Below, piece after piece: positions 36,973 to 45,957 of a DNA stretch of 64,000 nucleotides (positions within the stretch are counted from its first letter, which is position 1; the number at the start of each line of letters is the position of its first letter). The notes below the pieces were generated by a model. The model was not told the origin of the DNA. It saw nothing but the letters and a program-made list of their open reading frames with translations, and searched no databases. The stretch spans positions 1 through 64,000 of the forward strand of contig NZ_FNBG01000015.1 of assembly GCF_900102215.1 (NCBI RefSeq), read 5' to 3'. Source of the stretch: Fontibacillus panacisegetis. Its GTDB lineage: Bacteria; Bacillota; Bacilli; Paenibacillales; Paenibacillaceae. Position numbers and translations under genes: made by a program.

Positions 36973-37817
36973 ACGGTGGCTACAAGAGCAAGAGAAGCTG
37001 GACGAACGTTATTTGCTACGCCATTCTCGTCATTCTGTCGATCGGTACGCTGTACCCCGTCCTGTGGGTCGTACTGTCTTCATTTCGCGAGGGCAGCTCG
37101 CTGTACAGCCCTACCCCGTTGCCGAAGGCGAGCACGCTGGCGCATTACCGCGAGCTGTTCGATTCCCGGTCGCTACTCTTTACGAGATGGTACTGGAATA
37201 CGTTGAAAATATCAGTCGTCAGCATGATTCTCGGGACCTTCCTGACGACGCTAGTGGCGTACGTCTTTTCGCGGTTTCGCTTCTATGGCAGGCGCGCGTC
37301 CATGTCAGTGCTGTTGTCGCTCAGCATGTTTCCCGGCTTCATGAGCATGATTGCCATTTATATTTTGCTGCTCCAGTTGAAGCTATTGGACACGCATCTT
37401 GCCCTTATTCTCGTCTACTCCGCAGGGGCTCCGATCTTCGGTACGTTTGTGTCCAAAGGCTTTCTGGACACAATTCCGCGGAGCATTGACGAATCGGCCC
37501 GCATCGACGGCGCTAGCCATTTTCGGGTGTTCGTGTCGATCAATTTGCCGCTGGCACGACCGATGCTGACGTATTTAGCGTTAACGAATTTCGTCGGCGC
37601 GTGGGTCGATTTCATCTTCGCGAGACTGATTCTGCGCTCCAAGGAGCAATGGACAGTGGCGGTCGGCTTGTGGGATATGGTATCATCCTACCAGAGCAGT
37701 AATTTTACACTGTTTTCGGCAGGTGCAGTGCTCGTGGCAATTCCGATTACGGTGCTGTTTCTCTATTTGCAGCGTTATATGGTCGGGGGATTGACGGCGG
37801 GAGCTTCCAAGGGTTAA
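36969..37817 (+). CDS. MalG-type ABC sugar permease
   Basis: 282 residues, six helices, ATG 36969 overlapping the malF-type stop. The EAA loop is SIDESARIDGASHFRVFVSI and the C-terminus is QRYMVGGLTAGASKG, the standard MalG end. It works with the preceding permease and binding protein to import a sugar. Confidence 0.9.
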   Translation: MNGGYKSKRSWTNVICYAILVILSIGTLYPVLWVVLSSFREGSSLYSPTPLPKASTLAHYRELFDSRSLLFTRWYWNTLKISVVSMILGTFLTTLVAYVFSRFRFYGRRASMSVLLSLSMFPGFMSMIAIYILLLQLKLLDTHLALILVYSAGAPIFGTFVSKGFLDTIPRSIDESARIDGASHFRVFVSINLPLARPMLTYLALTNFVGAWVDFIFARLILRSKEQWTVAVGLWDMVSSYQSSNFTLFSAGAVLVAIPITVLFLYLQRYMVGGLTAGASKG

Positions 37818-37853
37818 TCCGGTCGAGAGCAGCGAATTTATGAGGTGTTGGAT

Positions 37854-38819
37854 GTGAAAAAAGTGACGATGAAGGACATCGCCCGCGAAGCGAATGTTTC
37901 GGTGGCGACGGTCAGCTATATTTTGAACAAAGTGGATAACCAGAAAATAACGGACGAGACGCGCTGCCGGGTGCTGGACACCGCCAAAAAGCTGAATTAT
38001 ATTCCGAGCCTGACGGCACGTTCTCTCGTCAAGGGGAAGTCCGGTATGTTGGCGCTGCTATTCAACCGCAGCGAACGGGACGGAATCTGGAAGAAGCTGT
38101 ATTACGGCATGCTGGCCGAACGAACGGAAGCGCTCTGCGAGCAGGCGGGCTACCACCTGCTAGTCCTTGGCATGGACGCAGAGCGGCCAAGTCCCGACAT
38201 CGTGCAGCAGCGGGAAGTGGACGGGGTGCTGCTGGCTGACGTGAAGAAGGAAGCATTTCGGGACATTTCCATCCACTTCAACATCGGAGTGCCGATCGTG
38301 CTATTGGACAGCTATATCGACGATCCGCTGTTTCACAAGGTCGTGATCGATTACCGACAGGCGTTCGCGTTATGGAAGGAACGGTCGGTCGGCAGAGACG
38401 GACGGCGCTTCCTTGTGCTGGACACATTCACAAACGAGAGTATGATGAAGGCAATCGTCGACGCTGCACAGCTCGACCCGGAATCGGTCTTCGTGCTAAC
38501 GGCCGACAACGCGGATCGCTTGCCCGACTTTCTGGCGCGGCATCAAGGGGAGAGCGGCGCAGTACTGAACGAGTTTGTCGGCGTGTTCGTGGCTAACGCC
38601 TCGCGAGGGCTGGAGCTTGAGCTGACTGTCTTGTGTACGAGCGGCTGTCCGGAGCTGCTACCTCCGGATGTTCGCACGTTGAGAACGGAAAAGAACCGGG
38701 GACAACTCGATGTTGCATTTCAGATTATGCGGTTTTATATTGAATCGAAGGATAAGAATCCCGAATATTTGAGAACGGGAACGGGATACGGCCAGTACGT
38801 TTCCATTCCGCTGCAGTGA
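37854..38819 (+). CDS. LacI-family repressor of the esterase/importer operon
   Basis: 321 residues. GTG 37854 is chosen (GAGG eight bases upstream); GTG 37845 would overlap the site. The N-terminus MKKVTMKDIAREANVSVATV and SYILNKV is the LacI HTH and hinge region. The effector domain follows but is shorter and more divergent than usual (VFVLTADNADRLPDFLARHQ), so the inducer is hard to guess. It is the last gene of the operon, and two LacI-type operators lie at the operon's promoter. Confidence 0.87.
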   Translation: MKKVTMKDIAREANVSVATVSYILNKVDNQKITDETRCRVLDTAKKLNYIPSLTARSLVKGKSGMLALLFNRSERDGIWKKLYYGMLAERTEALCEQAGYHLLVLGMDAERPSPDIVQQREVDGVLLADVKKEAFRDISIHFNIGVPIVLLDSYIDDPLFHKVVIDYRQAFALWKERSVGRDGRRFLVLDTFTNESMMKAIVDAAQLDPESVFVLTADNADRLPDFLARHQGESGAVLNEFVGVFVANASRGLELELTVLCTSGCPELLPPDVRTLRTEKNRGQLDVAFQIMRFYIESKDKNPEYLRTGTGYGQYVSIPLQ

Positions 38820-38848
38820 ACCGATCATGAATCAGGGGAAAAGGTATG

Positions 38849-38895
38849 AAGCTCGTGAATCGCTTTTGCAGTGATTTGCGAGCCCTTTTCTTTTT
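38849..38895 (+). terminator. Terminator of the esterase/importer operon
   Basis: GCTCGTGAATCGC and GTGATTTGCGAGC pair imperfectly (outer GCTCG/CGAGC, inner AATC/GATT), followed by CCCTTTTCTTTTTT. It starts about 30 bases after the LacI stop. Confidence 0.65.
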
Positions 38896-38951
38896 TGGAT
38901 CTGTTAAATCTTGGGGTTACTCTTATTATTTGTTAAAACAATTTCACAAAA

Positions 38952-39437
38952 TTACTCCCAAATTTCATCTAATTTATCCGAATAGAAATCAATTGCTTTT
39001 TTATAACTCATAATATTTGTGTCTTTTGTCGTTTCTATAAGACATTTTAGTAACAACTCCATTGCTTTACTATGTTCGTTCAAATTATACAATGTCATTG
39101 AATAAAACGTTTGAATTGCTCTGTTATTTGGAAATTTTTCAATCCCCTTTTGAAATATCAGTTTTGACTTTTCATATTCTCCTAATGTTCTATATGTACT
39201 TCCTAATCCTATTAGTGCTCCTTCTAACTCCTCTGAAAACAACCCTAATTGGATTGCGTTTTCGTAAAACATTACTGCTTTCGCTTCTTCTCCTAATAAG
39301 TCGAAGCTCCAGGCACATTGATAGTTAATGGATGCATTATCAGGGAACTTCTGTACCAACTTTATAAGTATTTCGTTAGATTTTTTGTAATTTCCGTTCC
39401 TTCGTAAATCAATCGCTTCATCTAACTCTTTTTCCAT
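38952..39437 (-). CDS. Tetratricopeptide repeat protein
   Basis: 161 residues. ATG 39437 is preferred (GGAGG eight bases upstream). Three to four TPR units are visible: NGNYKKSNEILIKLVQKFPD, EEAKAVMFYENAIQLGLFSE, GEYEKSKLIFQKGIEKFPNN and NEHSKAMELLLKCL. It is cytosolic, probably a scaffold or adaptor. It stands alone, with no partner evident in the neighbourhood. Confidence 0.82.
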   Translation of the reverse strand: MEKELDEAIDLRRNGNYKKSNEILIKLVQKFPDNASINYQCAWSFDLLGEEAKAVMFYENAIQLGLFSEELEGALIGLGSTYRTLGEYEKSKLIFQKGIEKFPNNRAIQTFYSMTLYNLNEHSKAMELLLKCLIETTKDTNIMSYKKAIDFYSDKLDEIWE

Positions 39438-39672
39438 CACTTTTACCTCCAAGTTTTACCGGTTGGCCACGAGAACACAAATCTGTTCCTATGATGATTA
39501 TATCAGGAATTCGGCACGTATCTAAGATCAACATTTACCTGTAACAGAGCCTTCTTTTTAAGCTGCAGAAATACTAAAAAAAGAAACCCTACATCAAAGA
39601 CGAGGGCTTCCCGGTAATCAGTGTATCACTAGGATACTTCTGTACATCTCTCGTATGAGCGTCGCAATTATA

Positions 39673-40128
39673 CTATGCAACCTTTTTAACAAGCTGAATG
39701 TCGACGAGGAGCTGGCCGATGCTGGTTTCAAGCGTGAGCATCTTATCAGATTGGTTCCGACCGGAGCAGGTATCGGCAATCTCAATTGAAGGAGGCTGGA
39801 TATCGCATTGTACCTGGTGCTCGAACAGACCGGTCATTGCATTGCCGCTGATGATGTTGACGACCTCGGAGATGGCGGAGGCGACGAAATCATCCAGCTC
39901 GTTCATTTCCATTCCGGAGAGGATGCGGACGATCTCCAGAGTCATGCTTTCAGGAAAGCAGTAATCAATTTTGCCCTCTAAATCGCCGACGATGCCAATG
40001 CTGACGTTGACGGCTTTATTTTTCAGCTCTGACAGCTGCTCCGGCGTCGTTTCCTGAATGTCCAGATCAAGCATCAGCCGAAACACCTCCTGGGTTGCTT
40101 TAAAAAAAGGATGGGAAAAGTCCGTCAT
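39673..40128 (-). CDS. CheX-like chemotaxis phosphatase
   Basis: 151 residues. The CheC/CheX/FliY-type active helix ExxN is seen in ISEVVNIISGN (about 87-97), with a preceding ILSGMEMNELDDFVASA stretch. CheX dephosphorylates CheY-P. The gene overlaps the bacteriohemerythrin gene by four bases and would be co-translated with it, linking oxygen or redox sensing to motility or another CheY-like pathway. No receiver or flagellar gene is nearby. Confidence 0.82.
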   Translation of the reverse strand: MTDFSHPFFKATQEVFRLMLDLDIQETTPEQLSELKNKAVNVSIGIVGDLEGKIDYCFPESMTLEIVRILSGMEMNELDDFVASAISEVVNIISGNAMTGLFEHQVQCDIQPPSIEIADTCSGRNQSDKMLTLETSIGQLLVDIQLVKKVA

Positions 40129-40544
40129 GCTTCCACCTCCAGCCGATGGATATAGTCGGCAATCTTTTGATCGGTGGCAGCCACATGGTTGATCAGCCAG
40201 GCGACCAGCTTGCCTGCGAATTTTTGCACGAGAGGTTCCTCATAGCCCTGTTCCTCGAACAATTTCACGAATTCCTGAACCTCGGCGGTGAATTCAGCGT
40301 GAATCTCGCAATGCCGATTACAATCGGGGTAACCTACCTTTCTCTGATAGCACTCTTCGTCGTGAAAATGCTTCACCACGTATTCCTTCATAAATTCCAG
40401 CGTCTCTTTCACCTTCTCGACCTTAAGCTCCCATGGTTCTTTGGAGCGAAGCACGATCAAAAAGCTCTCCACCCGCTCAAACAATTCCATGTGCTGCTTG
40501 TCGATCAAATCCACGCCGAGCGTATACTTGTCCTTCCACATCAT
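40125..40544 (-). CDS. Bacteriohemerythrin
   Basis: 139 residues in a four-helix bundle. Di-iron ligands are seen in order: LIDKQHMELF (His), HFHDEECY with downstream NRHCEIHAEF (His/Glu), and WLINHVAATDQKIADYI (His, Asp). It binds O2 in the cytosol. GGTGTCC near 40550 may serve as a weak site. It is followed directly by the CheX-like gene, a recurrent pairing in Bacillota, consistent with oxygen-dependent taxis or redox signalling. Confidence 0.87.
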   Translation of the reverse strand: MMWKDKYTLGVDLIDKQHMELFERVESFLIVLRSKEPWELKVEKVKETLEFMKEYVVKHFHDEECYQRKVGYPDCNRHCEIHAEFTAEVQEFVKLFEEQGYEEPLVQKFAGKLVAWLINHVAATDQKIADYIHRLEVEA

Positions 40545-40736
40545 CAGTAGGTGTCCTCCTTGGTATTTTATGTAAATCTAAAAAGGGCAATCCTCATTAT
40601 ACGACACATACCGACAAAGTAACTATGAAATTTGTTGCGGTCAATTCGGGTAATCATTTCAGGATAATAATTCACTCTAACTAACGCTCAATTGGCAGAG
40701 GACTGTCAGACATGCGTTAAGCCAGCATCGTTAAAA

Positions 40737-40782
40737 TTCCCAAAACGGGACGATTCTCACGTTTAAATTCCCATTTTGGGAA
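40737..40782 (+). promoter_or_regulatory. Upstream activator sites for AcoR
   Basis: TTCCCATTTTGGGAA (40768-40782) is a near-perfect palindrome with TTCCCA/TGGGAA arms. TTCCCAAAACGGGA (40737-40750) is a second copy 31 bases away. They lie 86-131 bases before the -24 element, the classical place for a sigma-54 enhancer-binding protein. Confidence 0.75.
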
Positions 40783-40865
40783 TTTTTCAATGTCCTGATT
40801 AATTGTTGAGGCCCTCAAGTTCCTGCAGCTGTCGTAAAAATAAGTTTTCCGTACGCTGAACAAAG

Positions 40866-40883
40866 TTGGCACGGATTTTGCTT
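40866..40883 (+). promoter_or_regulatory. Sigma-54 (-24/-12) promoter of acoABCL
   Basis: TTGGCACGGATTTTGCTT matches the consensus TTGGCACGNNNNTTGCW exactly (GG at 40868-40869, GC at 40880-40881). It lies 150 bases upstream of acoA, and rpoN and acoR are encoded downstream of the operon. Confidence 0.9.
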
Positions 40884-41033
40884 GTTATAAGGGTGAGCGC
40901 TTGTTTGTAGGGGAAAAGCGGATCAGGGGGAAGGAGTGATGGGTGTCAAGCCTGACAGAGCATACCTGATTTAGCAAACCCGATACGACCAAGCGGGATA
41001 AATCCAAACGAAAGCGACCGGGAGGGGATTGTT

Positions 41034-42035
41034 TTGAGTGGGAAGGCTTTGAGTATTCCAAAAGAGCTTGTTCTAGAGATGTATAAAAAAATGCAGCGTA
41101 TCCGCAAGTTTGAAGAAACGGCGGCGACGTTTTTTGCCGAAGGCAAGATCCCTGGGTTTGTGCATTTGTATATCGGCGAGGAAGCAGTAGCCGTAGGCGC
41201 CTGCGCGAATTTAAGGGACGATGACTTTATAACTAGTACGCACCGCGGTCACGGTCATATCGTGGCCAAAGGCGGTAATTTGAAGCTGATGATGGCGGAG
41301 CTGTTCGGTAAAGAGAGCGGATACTGTAAGGGCAAAGGCGGCTCGATGCATATTGCGGATGCGGAACTCGGTATTCTTGGAGCGAACGGCATCGTCGGGG
41401 CTGGTCACAATATCGCGGTTGGTGCAGGCTGGAGCGCGCAATACAGAGGGACGGATCAGGTTAGCGTCTGCTTTTTTGGTGACGCTTCCACAAATATCAG
41501 TTCATTTCATGAAGCGATGAATTTGGCCAGCGTATGGAAGCTGCCGGTTATATTCGTCTGTGAGAACAATTTGTACGGCATCTCGGTCAGCCAGGAAAGA
41601 CATCAGGCGATCAAGGACATCTCCCTGCGAGCGGCGGGCTACGGCATTCCTTCATTAACCGCGGACGGTAATGACGTGTTTGCAGTATATGAGCATGTGA
41701 ATACGGCGATCGAACGGGCGAGAGCCGGCGGGGGACCGAGCTTGCTGGAATTTAAAACCTACCGGCACCGCGGCCATTTTGAAGGGGACACGGCAGCATA
41801 CAGACCGGAGGAAGAGGTCGAGGAATGGCTCAAGAAAGACCCCATTCCGAGACTGGAGCGGTACATGCTGGATAAAAAAATAGCCGATGAGAAGCGAATA
41901 AGCGAAATATGCTCGGAAGTGGAAGCTGAAATTCGTGAGGCGCTTGATTTTGCATCCGGCAGTCAGGTTCCGGAGATTGGAACATCGGTTCTGAATATAT
42001 ACTCGGATTTGGTTGAGGAGGCGCGCGTACGATGA
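41034..42035 (+). CDS. acoA: Acetoin dehydrogenase E1 alpha subunit
   Basis: 333 residues. TTG 41034 follows GGGAGGGG. It is the TPP-dependent E1 alpha subunit; with AcoB it cleaves acetoin to acetaldehyde and hydroxyethyl-TPP. The TPP/Mg motif begins FFGDASTN and ends VFVCENN. Neighbouring SVSQERHQAIKDISLRAAGY matches the AcoA phosphorylation-loop region. It is the first gene of a four-gene operon and overlaps acoB by four bases. Pyruvate dehydrogenase E1 is an alternative family, but the sigma-54 context and AcoR favour acetoin. Confidence 0.9.
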   Translation: MSGKALSIPKELVLEMYKKMQRIRKFEETAATFFAEGKIPGFVHLYIGEEAVAVGACANLRDDDFITSTHRGHGHIVAKGGNLKLMMAELFGKESGYCKGKGGSMHIADAELGILGANGIVGAGHNIAVGAGWSAQYRGTDQVSVCFFGDASTNISSFHEAMNLASVWKLPVIFVCENNLYGISVSQERHQAIKDISLRAAGYGIPSLTADGNDVFAVYEHVNTAIERARAGGGPSLLEFKTYRHRGHFEGDTAAYRPEEEVEEWLKKDPIPRLERYMLDKKIADEKRISEICSEVEAEIREALDFASGSQVPEIGTSVLNIYSDLVEEARVR

Positions 42036-43012
42036 GAAAAATGACTTATGGCGAAGGAATCCGTGAGGCACTCCGCATTAAGATGCAGGAAGATCCAAAC
42101 GTCGTGCTTCTGGGGGAAGATGTGGGGCCTTACGGTGGTACCTTTGGCGTGACTAAAGGACTGTGGGAGGAATTCGGCGAGCAGCGGGTTCGCGACACCC
42201 CGATATCAGAAGGCATTATTGTCGGCGCATCGGTCGGGGCAGCTGCAACTGGGCTGCGACCTGTCCCTGAGCTTATGTTTATGGATTTTTTGACGTTCGG
42301 GATGGACGGTCTGGTCAATCAGGCGGCCAAGATGAGATATATGTTTGGCGGCAAAATCTCTGTTCCGATGGTTCTGCGTCTGCCGACAGGGGGCGGAATG
42401 AACGCGGGCGCACAGCATTCCCAATCGCTTGAAGCCTGGGTAACTCATATTCCCGGCCTGAAGGTGGTGTTTCCATCCAATGCGGAGGATGCCTGGGGCT
42501 TGATGCTGACGGCTATTGAGGACGATAACCCGGTTTGCTATCTGGAGAGCAAGGCGCTGTATTCGCGCAAGAGTGAAGTGCCGGATCATGTTGCTCCGAT
42601 TCCGTTCGGTCTGGCAAAAGTTAAACGGGAAGGCAGCGATGTCTCGATCATCACCTACGGTAAGCAGGTTCACGATGCGTTGACGGCTGCGGAACAGCTT
42701 GCGCAGGAGGGAATCGAGGCCGAGGTGATCGACTTGAGATCGCTGTATCCACTCGATAAGGAAGCCATCCGTGCTACCGTCGCCAAGACGCACCGTGCGG
42801 TCGTCGTTACGGAAGAGGTGAAGCGTGGCGGCTACGGCGGGGAGCTTTCCGCTATGATTTCAGAGGAACTATTCGATGAGCTTGATGCTCCTGTGGTAAG
42901 GATAGGCGCGCTGAACACGCCTGTTCCTTACGCTACTAATCTGGAAGCGGCGGTGCTCCCGAATGTTGCAGATATCGTCAATGGGATCAAGGGCATGGGC
43001 TTGAAAAAATAA
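42032..43012 (+). CDS. acoB: Acetoin dehydrogenase E1 beta subunit
   Basis: 326 residues, ATG 42032 overlapping acoA. The transketolase-type Pyr and C-terminal domains are complete: VVLLGEDVGPYGGTFGVTKG, LPTGGGMNAGAQHSQSLEAW and EVIDLRSLYPLDKEAIRATV. With AcoA it forms the E1 heterotetramer of the acetoin complex. Confidence 0.9.
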   Translation: MRKMTYGEGIREALRIKMQEDPNVVLLGEDVGPYGGTFGVTKGLWEEFGEQRVRDTPISEGIIVGASVGAAATGLRPVPELMFMDFLTFGMDGLVNQAAKMRYMFGGKISVPMVLRLPTGGGMNAGAQHSQSLEAWVTHIPGLKVVFPSNAEDAWGLMLTAIEDDNPVCYLESKALYSRKSEVPDHVAPIPFGLAKVKREGSDVSIITYGKQVHDALTAAEQLAQEGIEAEVIDLRSLYPLDKEAIRATVAKTHRAVVVTEEVKRGGYGGELSAMISEELFDELDAPVVRIGALNTPVPYATNLEAAVLPNVADIVNGIKGMGLKK

Positions 43013-43053
43013 GGTTCATTTAATAGAACAGCTCAAACATGGAGGTACGTAAA

Positions 43054-44385
43054 ATGGCCGAATTTATCGTGATGCCCAAGCTGGGGCTGACCATGACAGA
43101 AGGAACTATATCCAATTGGCGGAAAGCCGAGGGAGAGCACATTGAGCAAGGGGACATTCTGTTCGATGTGGAGACCGACAAATTGTCCAATGAAATAGAG
43201 GCCAAAGTAAGCGGAATGCTCAGAAAAATCCTCGTTCAGGAAGGTGAAATCGAGGTGTTTCGTCCGGTAGCGATCATCGGCTCGCAGGATGAGGATATCA
43301 GCGCTTTGCTGTCCGGCGAAGGCGGTAATGTTCAGGGCGGAACCGACGAGGAGGTCCTTCCTGAAGCGACAGAGCCTGCTGACACGCCTGTCATCTCGGA
43401 CGAAGCTGGGAAAGTGGATGGCCGAATCATAGCATCGCCTCTCGCCAAAAAAACAGCCGGTCATTTAGCAGTCGATTTGGCGCTAGTCCAAGGAACAGGC
43501 CCGGGAGGACGGATTATAGAGGCGGATGTACAGCAAGCAGCAGATACAAAGGGGGATAAGAAAACGAAGGCGTCACCAACCGCCGTGAAGACTGCCGCTG
43601 CTTTGGGCGTGGATATCTCCGGCATCCAAAAAGACGGGAGAATTATGAAGACGGATGTGCAGTCGTATTATGCAAACGCTCATCCGGCTGAAGTTGCTAA
43701 CGGCACGGCCGATGAGGCGCGCAGGGTGCCGATGAACGCGATGAGGAAAGTGATCGCGAGACGGATGCTGGAAAGCCAGCGGATTTCGCCGACGGTGACC
43801 TACAATATGAAGGTGGATACGACGAATTTGGCGCTGCTGCGGGAGCAATTGAAAGATATTTATAAAGTAACCTACACCGATCTGCTAGTAAAAATCGCAG
43901 CGAAGGTGCTGATTGAATATCCATTGTTAAACTGCTCCATAGAGAACGACGAATTAGTGTTGAGAAATTATGTCAACATCGGAGTTGCTGTCGGGCTGGA
44001 TGAAGGTTTAGTCGTTCCGGTTGTCAGGCATGCCGACCGCAAAGGGCTGCGCGAAGTGTCGGAGGAAGTGCAGGAGCTGGTTGCCAAAGCGAGAAATAAC
44101 GGGCTTGCCCCGAGCGATATGTCGGGAGGCACATTCACGATTACCAACCTGGGAATGTACGGGATGGAATCATTCACTCCGATCATCAATCAGCCGGAAG
44201 TTGCGATATTGGGCGTAAATGCAATTATCGAGACGCCGGTAGCAGCAAACGGCCAAGTGACCGTGAAGCCGCTGATGAATTTGAGCCTCACTGCTGATCA
44301 TAGAGCGGTGGATGGCGCTGTAGCAGCCGCTTTTATGCAAAAGTTGAAAAAGTACATTGAAAAACCTGCGCTTCTTCTACTATAA
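43054..44385 (+). CDS. acoC: Acetoin dehydrogenase E2 (dihydrolipoamide acetyltransferase)
   Basis: 443 residues. ATG 43054 follows GGAGGTACG. Order: lipoyl domain (lipoylated Lys in VETDKLSNEIEA), two successive E3/E1-binding domains (IIASPLAKKTAGHLAVDLAL near 130 and KASPTAVKTAAALGVDISGI near 175), then the catalytic domain with the HRAVDGA motif. It transfers the acetyl group to CoA. Tandem peripheral-binding domains are less usual than one. The gene is 41 bases after acoB. Confidence 0.9.
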   Translation: MAEFIVMPKLGLTMTEGTISNWRKAEGEHIEQGDILFDVETDKLSNEIEAKVSGMLRKILVQEGEIEVFRPVAIIGSQDEDISALLSGEGGNVQGGTDEEVLPEATEPADTPVISDEAGKVDGRIIASPLAKKTAGHLAVDLALVQGTGPGGRIIEADVQQAADTKGDKKTKASPTAVKTAAALGVDISGIQKDGRIMKTDVQSYYANAHPAEVANGTADEARRVPMNAMRKVIARRMLESQRISPTVTYNMKVDTTNLALLREQLKDIYKVTYTDLLVKIAAKVLIEYPLLNCSIENDELVLRNYVNIGVAVGLDEGLVVPVVRHADRKGLREVSEEVQELVAKARNNGLAPSDMSGGTFTITNLGMYGMESFTPIINQPEVAILGVNAIIETPVAANGQVTVKPLMNLSLTADHRAVDGAVAAAFMQKLKKYIEKPALLLL

Positions 44386-44398
44386 GGGGGTAGAAAAT

Positions 44399-45790
44399 AT
44401 GAAAATTGTAGTATTAGGCGGAGGACCCGGCGGATACGTGGCGGCGATCCGGGCGGCGCAGCTTGGGGCGGATGTGACGCTGATCGAGCGAAAGGCGCTC
44501 GGAGGAACCTGTCTGAATGTCGGCTGTATTCCGACTAAAGTGCTGCTTCATACATCGGAGCTATACGCGCAGCTCAAGCAGGATGGCCAAGAGCTCGGGC
44601 TGGAGGCTGCGGATATTTCGTTCAATTGGCCGCAGCTGCAAAAGAGAAAGGATAAAATTATCAAACTGAACGCCGGGGGAATCGACGCCCTTCTGAAGAA
44701 AAACAAAATCGCCAAAGTGATGGGCAGCGGCACCTTTATTGGTGAACATGAGCTGAAGGTGACTGCGGCGGATGGAAGCAGGCAAACGGTGAATTTTGAC
44801 TATGCTATTATCGCCTCCGGCTCCGAGCCGGCGCGAGTTCCGATTCCCGGTGCGGATCTGGATGGGGTGATATCCAGCGATGAAGCGCTGGCGCTGCCCG
44901 AGGTGCCGGAGAGCCTGTGCATCATCGGCGGTGGGGTGATCGGTTGCGAATTCGCCAGCGTGTACAGCAGTCTCGGCTGCCGAGTGACGATCGTCGAAAT
45001 GCTGCCTGAACTGATCACGACCATGGATCAGGATACGGTAGGCTGTCTGATGAAGCAGTTTGCCAAAGAGGGTATACAAATCCTTACGAGTACGCAAGTG
45101 GAGAGAATTGAACGCACAGAGAGCGGATTGAAAGTAAGCACGACATCGTCGGGTGTTAGCCGGATGATCGAGGCCGATAAGGTGCTGATCGCGACGGGAA
45201 GAAGGCCGGTTACCGACGGATTGGGGCTGGAGTGCATCGGAGTAAATGCTGACAGACACGGAATCAAGGTTAATTCGCGTATGCAGACGAGCGCCAGCCA
45301 CATTTATGCGATCGGCGATTGCACAGGCGGTATTATGCTGGCGCATGTCGCCTCAGCCGAGGGAATGATTGCTGCGGAAGCGATCTTGGCTGAATCTTCT
45401 TCAGACATCGACTTTCGGACGATACCGTCTTGTGTTTATACGAGGCCGGAGCTTGCTTCGGTAGGGATGACGGAGAGGCTGGCGAGGGAGAAGGGATTTG
45501 AAGTGAGAACAGGAGTGTTTCCTCTTCAAGTCAACGCGAAATCAATGATTATGGGCGAGACGAACGGGCTGGTCAAGTTTGTCGTCGACGCCAGAACGGA
45601 TGAAATCCTCGGCCTTCATATCGCCGGACCCAGAGCAACGGATCTTATTGCGGAAGGAGCGCTGGCCATTCGACTTGAAGCGACCCTGGATGAAATCGCG
45701 ACGACCATCCATGCCCATCCCACAGTGGCCGAGTCGCTTCTCGAAGCAGCTCACGCGGCTCATCATCGGGCAATTCACCTGCACGGATAG
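44399..45790 (+). CDS. acoL: Dihydrolipoamide dehydrogenase (E3) of the acetoin complex
   Basis: 463 residues. ATG 44399 follows GGGGGTAG. FAD loop GGGPGGYVAA, redox disulphide GGTCLNVGCIPTK, NAD loop IIGGGVIGCEFASVY, and the C-terminal His-Glu pair (HAHPTVAESLLEA). It reoxidises the lipoyl groups of AcoC with NAD+. It is the last gene of the operon and a perfect terminator follows. Confidence 0.92.
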   Translation: MKIVVLGGGPGGYVAAIRAAQLGADVTLIERKALGGTCLNVGCIPTKVLLHTSELYAQLKQDGQELGLEAADISFNWPQLQKRKDKIIKLNAGGIDALLKKNKIAKVMGSGTFIGEHELKVTAADGSRQTVNFDYAIIASGSEPARVPIPGADLDGVISSDEALALPEVPESLCIIGGGVIGCEFASVYSSLGCRVTIVEMLPELITTMDQDTVGCLMKQFAKEGIQILTSTQVERIERTESGLKVSTTSSGVSRMIEADKVLIATGRRPVTDGLGLECIGVNADRHGIKVNSRMQTSASHIYAIGDCTGGIMLAHVASAEGMIAAEAILAESSSDIDFRTIPSCVYTRPELASVGMTERLAREKGFEVRTGVFPLQVNAKSMIMGETNGLVKFVVDARTDEILGLHIAGPRATDLIAEGALAIRLEATLDEIATTIHAHPTVAESLLEAAHAAHHRAIHLHG

Positions 45791-45833
45791 AGAACGATGG
45801 AAGCCGGTTCGCCGGCAGCTTCATTAATTCAGC

Positions 45834-45875
45834 CTGAATAAGATGAATGTTTCATATTTTGTTCATCTTATTCAG
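45834..45875 (+). terminator. Terminator of acoABCL
   Basis: CTGAATAAGATGAA and TTCATCTTATTCAG form a perfect 14-bp stem with a 14-base loop, then TCTTTTTAT. It begins about 44 bases after acoL. Confidence 0.85.
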
Positions 45876-45957
45876 TCTTTTTATTGGTGCAGCCGATTTA
45901 TAATTAAAGCAACAAAATGTAAGCGTATTCATAATTTCATGACAATCAGGTGAGCGT

